From JAIOZK01 sp964468645 (GTDB lineage Bacteria; Bacteroidota; Bacteroidia; Bacteroidales; JAIOZK01), in the NCBI GenBank assembly GCA_964468645.1, contig CAYXUU010000030.1, forward strand, positions 11,600-75,599: DNA of 64,000 nt, in the 5' to 3' direction. A program made the position numbers and the translations under genes. Position 1 is the first letter of the stretch; each line of letters begins with the position of its first letter. Below are positions 27,603-36,533 of this stretch, piece after piece. The notes under the pieces are model-generated. The model worked only from the letters and a program-made list of their open reading frames with translations. It was not told the DNA's origin and made no database searches.

Positions 27603-30600
27603 ATGAAAAAAACGGTATTGATTTTAATCTTCTTGCTACCGGTATTTTCCCCGGTATTGTTTTGCCAGTATTTATCCTTTACAGATGGCCCTCAAATTAC
27701 AGCTGCTCCGACTACTCTCCCCGAACGAACATTTATTAATGATGGTCCAACGGGTTGTTCGGTAGGCTATAATTTTACAGGTGCCCTGGTGGCCGGTAAG
27801 GAAGTTGAAGGAGTGGATTATCAGTTTCTTCAAATCGAAGGATTTGCCCCAATGGGTCAGGTAGGCGCCCCGGCTCTGCCAAGCCATAATGAGATCATTG
27901 CCATGCCCAGGAATTCAAACGGCAGAATAGAAATTCTCCATACTGAATACTACGAATATGAAGGGTATTTAATTCATCCAGTATTGGAACCTGCAGCTGA
28001 TACAGAAGGTGCAGACGAACCGGAGTTCGAACGAAATGAACAGATTTACAGTACCAACAAGTTTTTTCCGGAGAATATCGTCAAAATCGTAAATGTAGGA
28101 TTATCAAGGGGGACACCGCTTGCCAATACCCAGGTACGGCCCGTTCAATTCAATCCGGTTACCGGGATTATCAGGGTTTATACAAAGATCAGCTATCGTA
28201 TCGACTTTGTTGGTGGATTTGGTTCATTTGATTATATCGCAGCTGAGAACTCACTCCATTACACCAATTTGCTTAAATTGAATGTTTTAAATTCTGAGAG
28301 CATCCCCAATGGCATTGATACCGGTAGCGGGTATTCAGGATCTGGATCAAGAACAGGGGAAAAGAATTATATCATTATAACACATTCAGCCTATTTAAGC
28401 CAGGCCAATCAACTTGCAAACTGGAAAAGGCAACTGGGATACACCGTTGAAGTGGTATCACAATCGGGCTGGAACGCCACCCAGGTTAAATCAGCTATAA
28501 GCACACGATATAATAGCTGGACCCCGCACCCCGATTATTTTGTTATTATTGGAGACCATACCGGATCTTATGCTGTTCCCGGAGAAATTCATCAAAGTGT
28601 TTATAACGGCGCCGACTTCGCCACAGATCTATATTATGCATGTATGGACGGACTAACTGACTGGCATCCGGAGATGGCACATGGCAGGATCTCCTGTTCA
28701 TCACCAACAGAAGCAGGTGTTATTGTCAACAAGATAATTGATTATGAAAAGACCCCGCCAACAACAGCATCCTATTACACCAATATGTTAAGTTGTGCTC
28801 AGTATCAGGTTTATAGTCCCGAGACTGGATATGCTGAACGCAGGTTTTGCCACACCAGTGAGGAAATAAGGGATTACCTGCAGAATAGTCACTCCTATAC
28901 CTCAACAAGGGTTTACTGGACAGATTCAGGATGGCCCCTTGCCACGCGTCGTTATAATAACACCTATTATTCAACCGGTCAATTGCTTCCGGCAGATTTA
29001 CGTGATGTTGGCTTTAACTGGAATGGAGGTGCATCAGATATTACAACAGCAATAAATAATGGTAAATTTATGGTTTTTCATCGTGATCATGGATATACAG
29101 GTGGCTCCGGTTGGGCACATCCATATTATACTACCACTTCGATGGAGAGCCTGACAAATGGTTCCCTTCTTCCCGTTGTTTTCAGCATGAACTGCAGTAC
29201 AGGTGATTTTCTGGCATACAACTGCTTTGCCGAGAAATTTCTTCGCATGGAAAATAGGGGGGCTGTTGGTGTTATTGCTGCGTCTTACACCAGTTATAGC
29301 GGTTATAATGATGCCATGTCGGTAGGATTGATCGATGCCATCTGGGCTACTCCCGGTCTATATCCGGTAATGGGAACCGGGGGAACCGGTGCTAATTATA
29401 CAATCGGAACAGGAAATGAGATCTATACGATGGGCGATGTGTTAAACCAGGGATTATATGCCATGGAACAAAACTGGTGGGGTTCAACAACATATGAGCA
29501 ATATGCCTATGAGTTGTTTCATTATTTCGGGGATCCCGCCATGAGGATCTGGACATCAAATCCTAACAGCAATATAATAACTGCAATACACCCAACTACC
29601 GTTGACTGTTCCGGAACTGATTTTTTAGTATCAGGCTCAACTCCGGGAGCAACTGCTACACTGGTAGTAAATAATAAATTGATTTACAAAACCACCTTGG
29701 ATGGCAGCGGTAATGGAACTTTTGCTTATTCAATTACGGAGCCGGATACTGCAATGTTATTTACAATTTCAAAACAAAATCATAAACCTTATGTGTCTTC
29801 AATACCCATGAATGGAACCTGTGCTTATCCCCCTGCTATTACAACCAATGCAACAGCATGTGTTGGGTCAAGTACTGCAACTGCCAATGGTGTTGTAGGT
29901 CATGATTTTGGCAGTGCGGTTCTCGAAAGCGGTGTGGTTTATGCCCCAACACCCAATCCACGCTGTGACAGTTCAGGTTGTACCACCCTGCCAACTTCAC
30001 CAACAATTACTGCTGGATCATTCTCATCATCTCTTACAGGCCTTGGCGGTGGCACCAATTATTACCTGTGTGCATATGCCAGGAATGCACACGGAACCAG
30101 TTATGGTATTGATGATGAATTTACAACCAATGCCAATGCAGGCGCGGTTATCCTGCCCTGGACAGAAGATTGGGAAAATGCCGGAGTGATGTGTTATACT
30201 GCTGATCAGATTTGCCTTGCTGGCCTACCGGAATGGGATTATGATAGGAGTGTGATCGGAGGAAGGCTGCGCCTGGATGTTGGAACATCTTTTTGCCACG
30301 GAGGATGCCGGGCTGCCACCTTAGACAGAGAGTTATCCGGTAGTACCAATATCAATTATTTGACCGCAACCCTTGATCTCAGCGCTTACAGCGGCGCCTC
30401 CGATCTGGAATTATCGTTTTATTATATGCACCACGGGGAAGAATCTCATTGGAATGATCGTGTTTGGGTAAGAGGAAGTAATACTGATCCCTGGGTACAG
30501 ATTTATGATTTGTATGCTAATAGAGGTACAGCAGGAAATTGGAACACTGTCAGCAGCCTTGATATTGATGCAACGTTATCAGGAGCTTCTCAGATTGTAT

Positions 30601-31247
30601 CTTCTACTTTCCAGTTACGATTTGGACAAGAAGACAATTGGCCGGCTAACTCAACAACCGCTTCTGATGGTTTTACCTTTGATGATATAAGTATTACCAA
30701 ATCGACACCTTTACCAAATCTTAATGTGCAAAATGTCGCTGTTACGGATGGCCAATCAAATTGTTATGATGCGACAAATACTTTGACTGTTGCAGGATCA
30801 GGATCCAACGTTCATGTTTATTCAGGTGGTGTGGCGAATTTTATAGCTGGGAATAAGATTGTTGTAAATCCAGGATTTTATGGTCATCCTGGAAGTGAAG
30901 TCAGTTTCAGCATATCCACAGGAAGTTATTGTGGAAGCGTGGTACCTATGGCAAATGTCACTGCAATTGAGGAAGAAGAAACAAATATTGAAGATGTTAT
31001 GGCGTTAAGTACTGAGATTAAGATCTATCCTAATCCGAGTACCGGACAGTTTAATGTTGAATTTGAGAACGGGCAAATAGATGCGGAGATATTTGTGTTT
31101 AATATGCATGGGATGATGGTATATCAATCGAAATGTAAGGATCAGAACCTTCATATTATTGACTTAAATCATATGCCATCGGGAATGTATCTGATCATTA
31201 TTAAAACCGAAGATACCGTACTAAAAGAAAAACTGATACTTAACTAA
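27603..31247 (+). CDS. Gingipain-like C25 cysteine peptidase with T9SS tail
   Basis: This 1214-residue protein has a signal peptide (to about residue 22), a C25 propeptide region (about 60-235; GAPALPSHNEIIAMP, LEPAADTEGADEPEF), and a catalytic domain from about 255 (KNYIIITHSAYLSQANQLANW; VIIGDHTGSYAVPG). The dyad is His496 (FHRDHGYTGGSGW) and Cys531 (FSMNCSTGDF). Downstream are Ig/FnIII-like beta domains (to about 845), a concanavalin/MAM-like region (WTEDWENAG onward), a coathanger-like segment (AGNKIVVNPGFYGHPGSEV) and a type A T9SS sorting domain (IKIYPNPSTGQFNVEF, MPSGMYLIIIKTEDTVLKEKLILN). It probably hydrolyses extracellular protein at the surface; substrate preference cannot be read from the sequence. 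Confidence 0.9.
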   Translation: MKKTVLILIFLLPVFSPVLFCQYLSFTDGPQITAAPTTLPERTFINDGPTGCSVGYNFTGALVAGKEVEGVDYQFLQIEGFAPMGQVGAPALPSHNEIIAMPRNSNGRIEILHTEYYEYEGYLIHPVLEPAADTEGADEPEFERNEQIYSTNKFFPENIVKIVNVGLSRGTPLANTQVRPVQFNPVTGIIRVYTKISYRIDFVGGFGSFDYIAAENSLHYTNLLKLNVLNSESIPNGIDTGSGYSGSGSRTGEKNYIIITHSAYLSQANQLANWKRQLGYTVEVVSQSGWNATQVKSAISTRYNSWTPHPDYFVIIGDHTGSYAVPGEIHQSVYNGADFATDLYYACMDGLTDWHPEMAHGRISCSSPTEAGVIVNKIIDYEKTPPTTASYYTNMLSCAQYQVYSPETGYAERRFCHTSEEIRDYLQNSHSYTSTRVYWTDSGWPLATRRYNNTYYSTGQLLPADLRDVGFNWNGGASDITTAINNGKFMVFHRDHGYTGGSGWAHPYYTTTSMESLTNGSLLPVVFSMNCSTGDFLAYNCFAEKFLRMENRGAVGVIAASYTSYSGYNDAMSVGLIDAIWATPGLYPVMGTGGTGANYTIGTGNEIYTMGDVLNQGLYAMEQNWWGSTTYEQYAYELFHYFGDPAMRIWTSNPNSNIITAIHPTTVDCSGTDFLVSGSTPGATATLVVNNKLIYKTTLDGSGNGTFAYSITEPDTAMLFTISKQNHKPYVSSIPMNGTCAYPPAITTNATACVGSSTATANGVVGHDFGSAVLESGVVYAPTPNPRCDSSGCTTLPTSPTITAGSFSSSLTGLGGGTNYYLCAYARNAHGTSYGIDDEFTTNANAGAVILPWTEDWENAGVMCYTADQICLAGLPEWDYDRSVIGGRLRLDVGTSFCHGGCRAATLDRELSGSTNINYLTATLDLSAYSGASDLELSFYYMHHGEESHWNDRVWVRGSNTDPWVQIYDLYANRGTAGNWNTVSSLDIDATLSGASQIVSSTFQLRFGQEDNWPANSTTASDGFTFDDISITKSTPLPNLNVQNVAVTDGQSNCYDATNTLTVAGSGSNVHVYSGGVANFIAGNKIVVNPGFYGHPGSEVSFSISTGSYCGSVVPMANVTAIEEEETNIEDVMALSTEIKIYPNPSTGQFNVEFENGQIDAEIFVFNMHGMMVYQSKCKDQNLHIIDLNHMPSGMYLIIIKTEDTVLKEKLILN

Positions 31248-31248
31248 T

Positions 31249-31285
31249 CCCTTAAAAAGGGCCACCGATAATGGCAAACTTTTTT
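31249..31285 (+). terminator. Possible terminator after C25 peptidase
   Basis: Two small stems follow the stop codon: CCCTT-AAA-AAGGG (31249-31261) and GCCA...TGGC (31261-31275), ending in a T run (31280-31285). The stems are short, so this is only a candidate. Confidence 0.4.
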
Positions 31286-31440
31286 GTGCTGTAATTTTCA
31301 TACAGAAGCAAAATAAGAATTATACGCAGGAGCAATCCCACACCGTGAATTTTGTGTTACTTTGTATATCTGCCTGGTATTATTCAAAATTAAATTATAA
31401 AGATGGAAACTGGTACAAGCCGTAAATTTCTATCGATCAT

Positions 31441-31821
31441 ATGATAGAAGTAAGCAATAAAGTACCCGATATAAGTTATCATATAAAAAAGCCACCAGCC
31501 AGGAGCAGGAATATTTTTACCGATATCAGGTACTTTTTTCTAGTAAGGCCTGCAGTAATAACCCTTATTAATTTTAAAGATGAAGATGAGCGGCAAGTGT
31601 ATTGTGAAAGCATATTGCAAAGGACCGGTATTAAGGTAAATAATTTAAGAATGCTGAATATTCACAGGATTGGAATTGATGCTCCCGCCGGTTAGGTTTT
31701 TGAAGAACTGCTTAAATGGAATGGTGACCCTACCTGCTGGCCTAATCACATAACTAAAGTAAATCTTCTGGGTAATAAACTGGAGAGGATCAAGATCTTT
31801 CTTTTCGGCCGCTCAAATTAA
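31441..31821 (+). pseudogene. Conserved-looking protein gene interrupted by one amber codon
   Basis: The frame from ATG 31441 reads 84 residues (to IHRIGIDAPAG), meets TAG at 31693-31695 and continues in the same frame with VFEELLKWNGDPTCWPNHI and LERIKIFLFGRSN to TAA 31819-31821. The continuity of hydrophobic and polar pattern across the stop suggests one original protein of about 126 residues. I do not recognise the family with confidence; the CWPNH-type C-terminus resembles small uncharacterised Bacteroidota proteins. It lies in an otherwise non-coding gap and may be decayed, recoded or a sequence error. Confidence 0.5.
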
Positions 31822-31826
31822 AATGG

Positions 31827-31857
31827 TTGACAAGATACCTGCAAATTTTTATCTTTG
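31827..31857 (+). promoter_or_regulatory. Promoter of outer-membrane barrel gene
   Basis: TTG (31827-31829), 20 nt, TATCTTTG (31850-31857) matches the Bacteroidota promoter pattern. It overlaps the end of the broken gene upstream and would start transcription near 31864, about 45 nt before ATG 31909. Confidence 0.7.
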
Positions 31858-31908
31858 TTTGTGCCGGAATAAATAAACCTGGTAATTCAATTAACCAAAT
31901 CAAATATT

Positions 31909-32652
31909 ATGAAAAAGCTTATAGCAATAATTATCCCTGCGTTATTAGCAGTAAACGCTTACGGGCAATACAGTGTCGGTCCGAGGGCCGGTATTAATTT
32001 CTGCGTGGTAAATGGAAAATTCAGCGAGCATGATAATACAAAAAACAAATGGATTGTTGGCCCTGTTGCAGGAATAACAGGTAATTACTCATTTACAAAT
32101 ATGTTGTCCCTGACAACAGAACTTTCATATTTAACGATGGGCCAAAAATTTGAAGGTGAGCACTTCGATTATTCACGGTCTGAAAGTTCCATGATATATA
32201 TTGTCAAGGAGCGTTTTAATTGTTTGCAATTCGCCTTGCTGGCACAGGCACTCTTTGGAACCAGCATATTAAGTTATTTTGTTATCCTGGGCCCTTTTCT
32301 AACCCAAAAACTCGGGGGTATTGCTACCATTGATGATGGAAATATTATTACCAGATTAAGGATACTCTGGCAAACACCACCCGAAACCAGGGGGGAAAAA
32401 GGTGATTATTATGTTGATCCTGATCTGAACCGTAGAACAGATATAGGAATGTACCTTGGAGGTGGGATCGGCAAAAAACTCGGCCCCGGCCAGCTAAAAC
32501 TTGATTTACGTTTTGGATTCGGAATGCGTGACCTGAATAAATTCGATAACAAAGAAGCCAAAAATAACGCCAGGGACAATGGCTACAAAGCATATCGAAG
32601 TATGAATGCAAGTTTCACCCTGACATATCTTTATGCACTTGGAAAACAATAA
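31909..32652 (+). CDS. Outer-membrane beta-barrel protein (PorT-like)
   Basis: This 247-residue protein has a signal peptide (MKKLIAIIIPALLAVNAYGQ) followed by SVGPRAGINF, a typical first strand of the PorT/OmpW-like barrel family of Bacteroidota. Alternating amphipathic strands follow (ITGNYSFTNMLSLTTELSYLTMGQKF; DIGMYLGGGIGKKL; LKLDLRFGFGMRDL), and it ends in a strand SFTLTYLYALG. It probably sits in the outer membrane as an 8-stranded barrel; a specific role is unknown. The gene has its own promoter and stands between two broken genes. Confidence 0.78.
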   Translation: MKKLIAIIIPALLAVNAYGQYSVGPRAGINFCVVNGKFSEHDNTKNKWIVGPVAGITGNYSFTNMLSLTTELSYLTMGQKFEGEHFDYSRSESSMIYIVKERFNCLQFALLAQALFGTSILSYFVILGPFLTQKLGGIATIDDGNIITRLRILWQTPPETRGEKGDYYVDPDLNRRTDIGMYLGGGIGKKLGPGQLKLDLRFGFGMRDLNKFDNKEAKNNARDNGYKAYRSMNASFTLTYLYALGKQ

Positions 32653-32718
32653 TACCCCTGGATATTTACAGTAATGAAGTGTTCAGTTTCGTTTTGTTCA
32701 TTAAGGAGTTTAGATATC

Positions 32719-33180
32719 ATGACTGTAAAAAAGCTTTTAAATTATTCTGTTATTTCCTTTACGCTTATTGTTGTAATCTCACAACAATTAAGACTACAGA
32801 CTGAAGAATCCTCTGAATTCAAGGGTGCCTACCATTCACAGGATCCACCCGGAATAATCCCTGAGGTATTTGCAAAGGGAATTATTTCCCGTGAAGGTTT
32901 TGAAGACTAAGGAATTACATTTTCTAAAACCGGGGATTTATTGCTTTATACCTGTGATACCTCCCGATCAGATAAACATAATATTTTCTATTGCAGCTTA
33001 AAAAACGGTACATGGTCGGAGCCGGTACCCATTCCATTTTCATTTACCGGATCTATCGGTGAACCTGTGTTTTCTCCGCTTAGTGATAAGATCTATGATA
33101 CACAATTAATGAAAAATGATAAAGATGAAGATATTTTCCGGGTCTCCTCACAGATCCTTAAGGCTTTAAAAACTGAATAA
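32719..33180 (+). pseudogene. TolB/PD40-like propeller gene with in-frame stop
   Basis: ATG 32719 follows an AAGGAG site (32703-32708) by 10 nt and starts a signal-like sequence (VKKLLNYSVISFTLIVVIS). The frame reads to GIISREGFED, hits TAA at 32908-32910 and continues in frame with GITFSKTGDLLLYTCDTSRS, FYCSLKNGTWSEPVPIPFS and GEPVFSPLSDKIYD, the pattern of WD40-like PD40/TolB propeller repeats. The protein then ends early (LKALKTE), where homologous propellers would continue for more blades. Both the stop and the short tail indicate a broken or remnant gene. Confidence 0.65.
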
Positions 33181-33264
33181 TCCTGTTAGCTCACCAAAGG
33201 ACAAAATAAGAATATACATGTGGGTAAAAAGACCTAAATTGCAGCTGTAATAATAGCCGCTAAT

Positions 33265-34740
33265 TTGAATTTAGAAGTAAACCACATAAAACTCAATTGG
33301 AGACATGTTACCATAGGTATAATTTTATTGTTGTTTTTTAGCCAGACATTAATATACACATGGAAAACAGCTTCACCATATTGCCGTGCTGACGACTGGC
33401 GGTTTATTGAAATTTATCTTTTCCCACTTTTAGATGATACTTTCAAAATACAGGATTTATGGGCGGATCCAATACATACGCTTCCGGTTTATGCTGCTTT
33501 ATTTATAGCAAGTGCTGAATATTTCGATCTCCAGATACATTATATTGCAAGATTTGCCATCTTTTTTCAGCTATGTTTGGGATTCCTGATCATTTTCTCA
33601 TTTGTTAAATCCCTGAAACGTGCAAATGTGGATAATAGGTATTCATATCTGGCAATAATTGGGATATGCTCCGTCATTTATAGTTTTATTGTTAACGTAC
33701 CCTATACTTGGCCAATAATGACCATATGTTACCTGTCAACAGTATTTATTGTTTTGATCTGTTTCTTTTGGGATTTATATTATTCCCGAAACAAAATCCT
33801 GGATTATAAATACATTGTTATTATTTCACTGACAATGGTTATTTCATTTCTTCTGTACAGCGACTGGACTTTGATATTCTTTCTGTCGATATTTATGGTT
33901 ACTGTAACAATCTTTTTTCTGGAGAAACAAAAGCGTAAAAAAATAATCATTCTTAATTTATTGCTGATTGTCTCTGCATTGATCGGATTGATGATCATGA
34001 AATTTTATATAAGGGAGGATACACGAAGCTTTCAAAATAATATTTCAGCCTTTATTTCATTAATTGTCAATCATCCGCTACTGACTTTTAAATCATTAAG
34101 TATTGGCCTGTTTTCCGGGATTATAAACTTGAAATGGTTCACCAATAATCTTGAGATAAACACATCAGGCTATATGGTATTATCCATGAGTTTCTTATTA
34201 ATTTATATATACATTTTGATTGTTTTTTTCATCCGGAAACTTTATAACAAATCCCTGCTTCCACCTGTAATGATGATGTATTCATTGATATTTATGTTCT
34301 CTGTTTTATCCTTCAGATATAATCCTGTTGACAATGGAATTTATTGTTTGTATTGGCCACGGTATATTCAATTCTACCAGGTGGGAATAATCGGTTTCCT
34401 TTGGAGTGTATATTTAATTTGGTTATCACATAAAGCCCGGAATAAGAGAATTAAGACAGGCTTTGTAATACTGATGTTTTCTTTAACCTCAGTTCTGGTT
34501 ATTTCCTGGATTAACGATTACGGGAGATCAGCCAGGGTTTCAAAATACCTAAGATACAAGTATCAGGGAGTTAGCCATGAATTAAGGGAAAAATTTTATA
34601 ATAACCATATTGAAGCACCCTGGAGTGTTCAGCCAGGCAAGGATATAAGTACGCAGCTAAAATTTCTGTATGATCACCAACTTAATGTATTTGCCCCCAA
34701 TTATCCCTATAAGGCTGTACAAAAAACAGATGAGCAATGA
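33265..34740 (+). CDS. Polytopic membrane protein, GT-C-like, unknown function
   Basis: This 491-residue protein has about ten to twelve hydrophobic helices throughout and a large soluble C-terminal tail (about 425-491). The loop after helix 1 has YCRADDWRFIEIY; acidic DD motifs at this position occur in GT-C-fold glycosyltransferases and related membrane proteins, but the match is too thin for assignment. The start shown is TTG 33265 because no ATG lies in frame near the N-terminus and the upstream frame closes 18 nt earlier; the start is uncertain. It converges with the minus-strand glycan genes with only 3 nt between stops, so a role in surface glycan or lipid-linked sugar assembly is conceivable. 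Confidence 0.6.
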   Translation: MNLEVNHIKLNWRHVTIGIILLLFFSQTLIYTWKTASPYCRADDWRFIEIYLFPLLDDTFKIQDLWADPIHTLPVYAALFIASAEYFDLQIHYIARFAIFFQLCLGFLIIFSFVKSLKRANVDNRYSYLAIIGICSVIYSFIVNVPYTWPIMTICYLSTVFIVLICFFWDLYYSRNKILDYKYIVIISLTMVISFLLYSDWTLIFFLSIFMVTVTIFFLEKQKRKKIIILNLLLIVSALIGLMIMKFYIREDTRSFQNNISAFISLIVNHPLLTFKSLSIGLFSGIINLKWFTNNLEINTSGYMVLSMSFLLIYIYILIVFFIRKLYNKSLLPPVMMMYSLIFMFSVLSFRYNPVDNGIYCLYWPRYIQFYQVGIIGFLWSVYLIWLSHKARNKRIKTGFVILMFSLTSVLVISWINDYGRSARVSKYLRYKYQGVSHELREKFYNNHIEAPWSVQPGKDISTQLKFLYDHQLNVFAPNYPYKAVQKTDEQ

Positions 34741-34743
34741 TGG

Positions 34744-35520
34744 TTAATTATTGATTTTCCGTGCTATTACCAGGATAGAGGATCCCAGAATGGGTTTTGA
34801 GAAAAGTTTGTTCTCAATTTTCATTATTATTTTAAAAGTAGTATTAATGATAGGATGAGGTGGCTGAAAACCATATTCTACTATGTTTTTACGTTTGAAG
34901 TATAAGGCAAATTTCCTTATTATCAAAACCGGAAATAAAAAAAATCCCCAGTAAGAAATATGTTCAATTTCAAGCCCAAGGCTGGTTAGCAATAATTTCA
35001 GTTCTTTTTTTCTGTAACGTTTAATATGCCCCAGAACGCTATCGTATTTACTGTAAAGCATATTAAATGCAGGCACATTAACTATTATTCTGCCATTCAC
35101 TTTAAGATGTTTCAGGGCTTTTTTAACAAAGTCCCTGTCTTCCTTAATATGTTCAATTACGTCCAATAATAAAATCAAATCATAATATTCAAGCATATCG
35201 TGATTCAGGTCATAGATGTTATAGATGTATTTTTGGCCTGTAACATTCTTTATTTGTTTAACAGCAGTTTCATTTAAATCACAGCCATCAACAACCAATC
35301 CCAGGTCTGTTTCAAATAGTTGCATATTGATACCATTTCCGCATCCAATTTCTAATGCTTTAACTCCATCAATTACACCTGGATTAAAATGTCGTTTTAT
35401 ATACTCAAACCGCCATCTTATCCAGAAATTATCCAGGTCATTAATATTAAACCAGTCATCTGACATTGAAACCTCTGTGGGAGACGACAAATATTTTATT
35501 TCGTTTTGTTGCATCTTCAT
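34744..35520 (-). CDS. Class I SAM-dependent methyltransferase
   Basis: This 258-residue protein has the SAM-binding motif I ALEIGCGNGINMQLFE, an acidic motif II (VDGCDLNE) and LILLLDVIEHIKEDRDFVKKA, typical of UbiG/Methyltransf_11-like enzymes. The C-terminal part (KRYRKKELKLLLTSLGL, then a hydrophobic FFLFPVLIIRKFALYF) may touch the membrane. It is the last gene of the minus-strand cluster with a GT2 enzyme and a sulfotransferase, so it may methylate a polysaccharide, lipid carrier or glycan precursor. The acceptor is not known. Confidence 0.82.
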   Translation of the reverse strand: MKMQQNEIKYLSSPTEVSMSDDWFNINDLDNFWIRWRFEYIKRHFNPGVIDGVKALEIGCGNGINMQLFETDLGLVVDGCDLNETAVKQIKNVTGQKYIYNIYDLNHDMLEYYDLILLLDVIEHIKEDRDFVKKALKHLKVNGRIIVNVPAFNMLYSKYDSVLGHIKRYRKKELKLLLTSLGLEIEHISYWGFFLFPVLIIRKFALYFKRKNIVEYGFQPPHPIINTTFKIIMKIENKLFSKPILGSSILVIARKINN

Positions 35521-35539
35521 GAATTAATAAATCTGGTTG

Positions 35540-36532
35540 TTATCCTTTTATGTCAATTGAATTGGATTTTTTCCTGAATATCCGGCTTTTAACAATGAAC
35601 AACGGGCGATTCTTAACCTGGAAAAAAATGCGAATTACATATCCACCGATCAATCCCAGGGAAATAAGTTGTATTCCCCCAAATAATATTATAACAAAGA
35701 GAAGTGCTGTAAATCCCTCGGGAGTGGCATCAAAAACAATTTTTTGAATAAGTGTGTATCCAAAATATACTAATGAAATTAATAGTGCCATTAACCCTAT
35801 CGTAAATACGAACTTAACCGGGAACTCGCTGAAGTTAAAAATACCATTTAATGCCAATCCGATTAATTTACTAAAAGAATACTTTGGTTTACCATTCTGT
35901 CGTTTATCCCTTTCAATTTCAATACCTATCTGGTTAAATCCGATCCAGCTTCTCATCCCTCTTAGAAACCGACTTTCTTCAGGCATGGAATTTAAATAGT
36001 CAACAGCTCTTCTGCTGATCAGGGAAAAATCACCTGAATTTACAGGAATCTCAATGTTCAATATTTTCCTTAGCAGATAATAAAAGAAACGATAGGAAAT
36101 CTTTTTATACCACTTTTCTTTCCGGTCTATTCTTATTGCGTAAACAATATCAAAGCCCTGTTTGAAATATTTGTAAAATTCAATCAGAATTTCAGGCGGA
36201 TCCTGCAGGTCTGCATCAATGATGAGTACTGCTTCAGTTGCATTAACAAAACTGAGACCTGCAGTTATAGCCAGTTGATGACCAAAATTCCTGGAAAGAA
36301 ATACAGAATGGTAGGCTTCATTATTTAGGGATAGTTTTTCCATTTTCCATGGAGTTTGATCTGTGCTTCCGTCATCAACTAATATCACTTCAATAGAAAG
36401 ACCGGCATCTTCAATGAGTTTATCGAGCCGTTCAATTAATGTGTCAAACACCGCTTCTTCATTATATAGAGGTACTACAATGTTAATCCGGGGTGATGTG
36501 TTATTCTGTTTCAGGTTTTTTGTCGTCAGCAT
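35540..36532 (-). CDS. GT2 polyprenyl-phosphate glycosyltransferase (ArnC/GtrB/DPM1-like)
   Basis: This 330-residue protein has an N-terminal GT-A domain: IVVPLYNEEAVFDTLIERL, VILVDDGSTDQTP, SRNFGHQLAITAG and the metal-site DADLQDPPE. Two C-terminal membrane helices (about 236-260 and 270-300) follow KPKYSFSKLIGLALNG. This is the layout of enzymes that transfer a sugar from a nucleotide donor to undecaprenyl phosphate for use by GT-C enzymes across the membrane. It lies between a methyltransferase and an unknown protein and is separated from the latter by 1 nt, so it is clearly co-transcribed. Confidence 0.88.
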   Translation of the reverse strand: MLTTKNLKQNNTSPRINIVVPLYNEEAVFDTLIERLDKLIEDAGLSIEVILVDDGSTDQTPWKMEKLSLNNEAYHSVFLSRNFGHQLAITAGLSFVNATEAVLIIDADLQDPPEILIEFYKYFKQGFDIVYAIRIDRKEKWYKKISYRFFYYLLRKILNIEIPVNSGDFSLISRRAVDYLNSMPEESRFLRGMRSWIGFNQIGIEIERDKRQNGKPKYSFSKLIGLALNGIFNFSEFPVKFVFTIGLMALLISLVYFGYTLIQKIVFDATPEGFTALLFVIILFGGIQLISLGLIGGYVIRIFFQVKNRPLFIVKSRIFRKKSNSIDIKG

Positions 36533-36533
36533 G

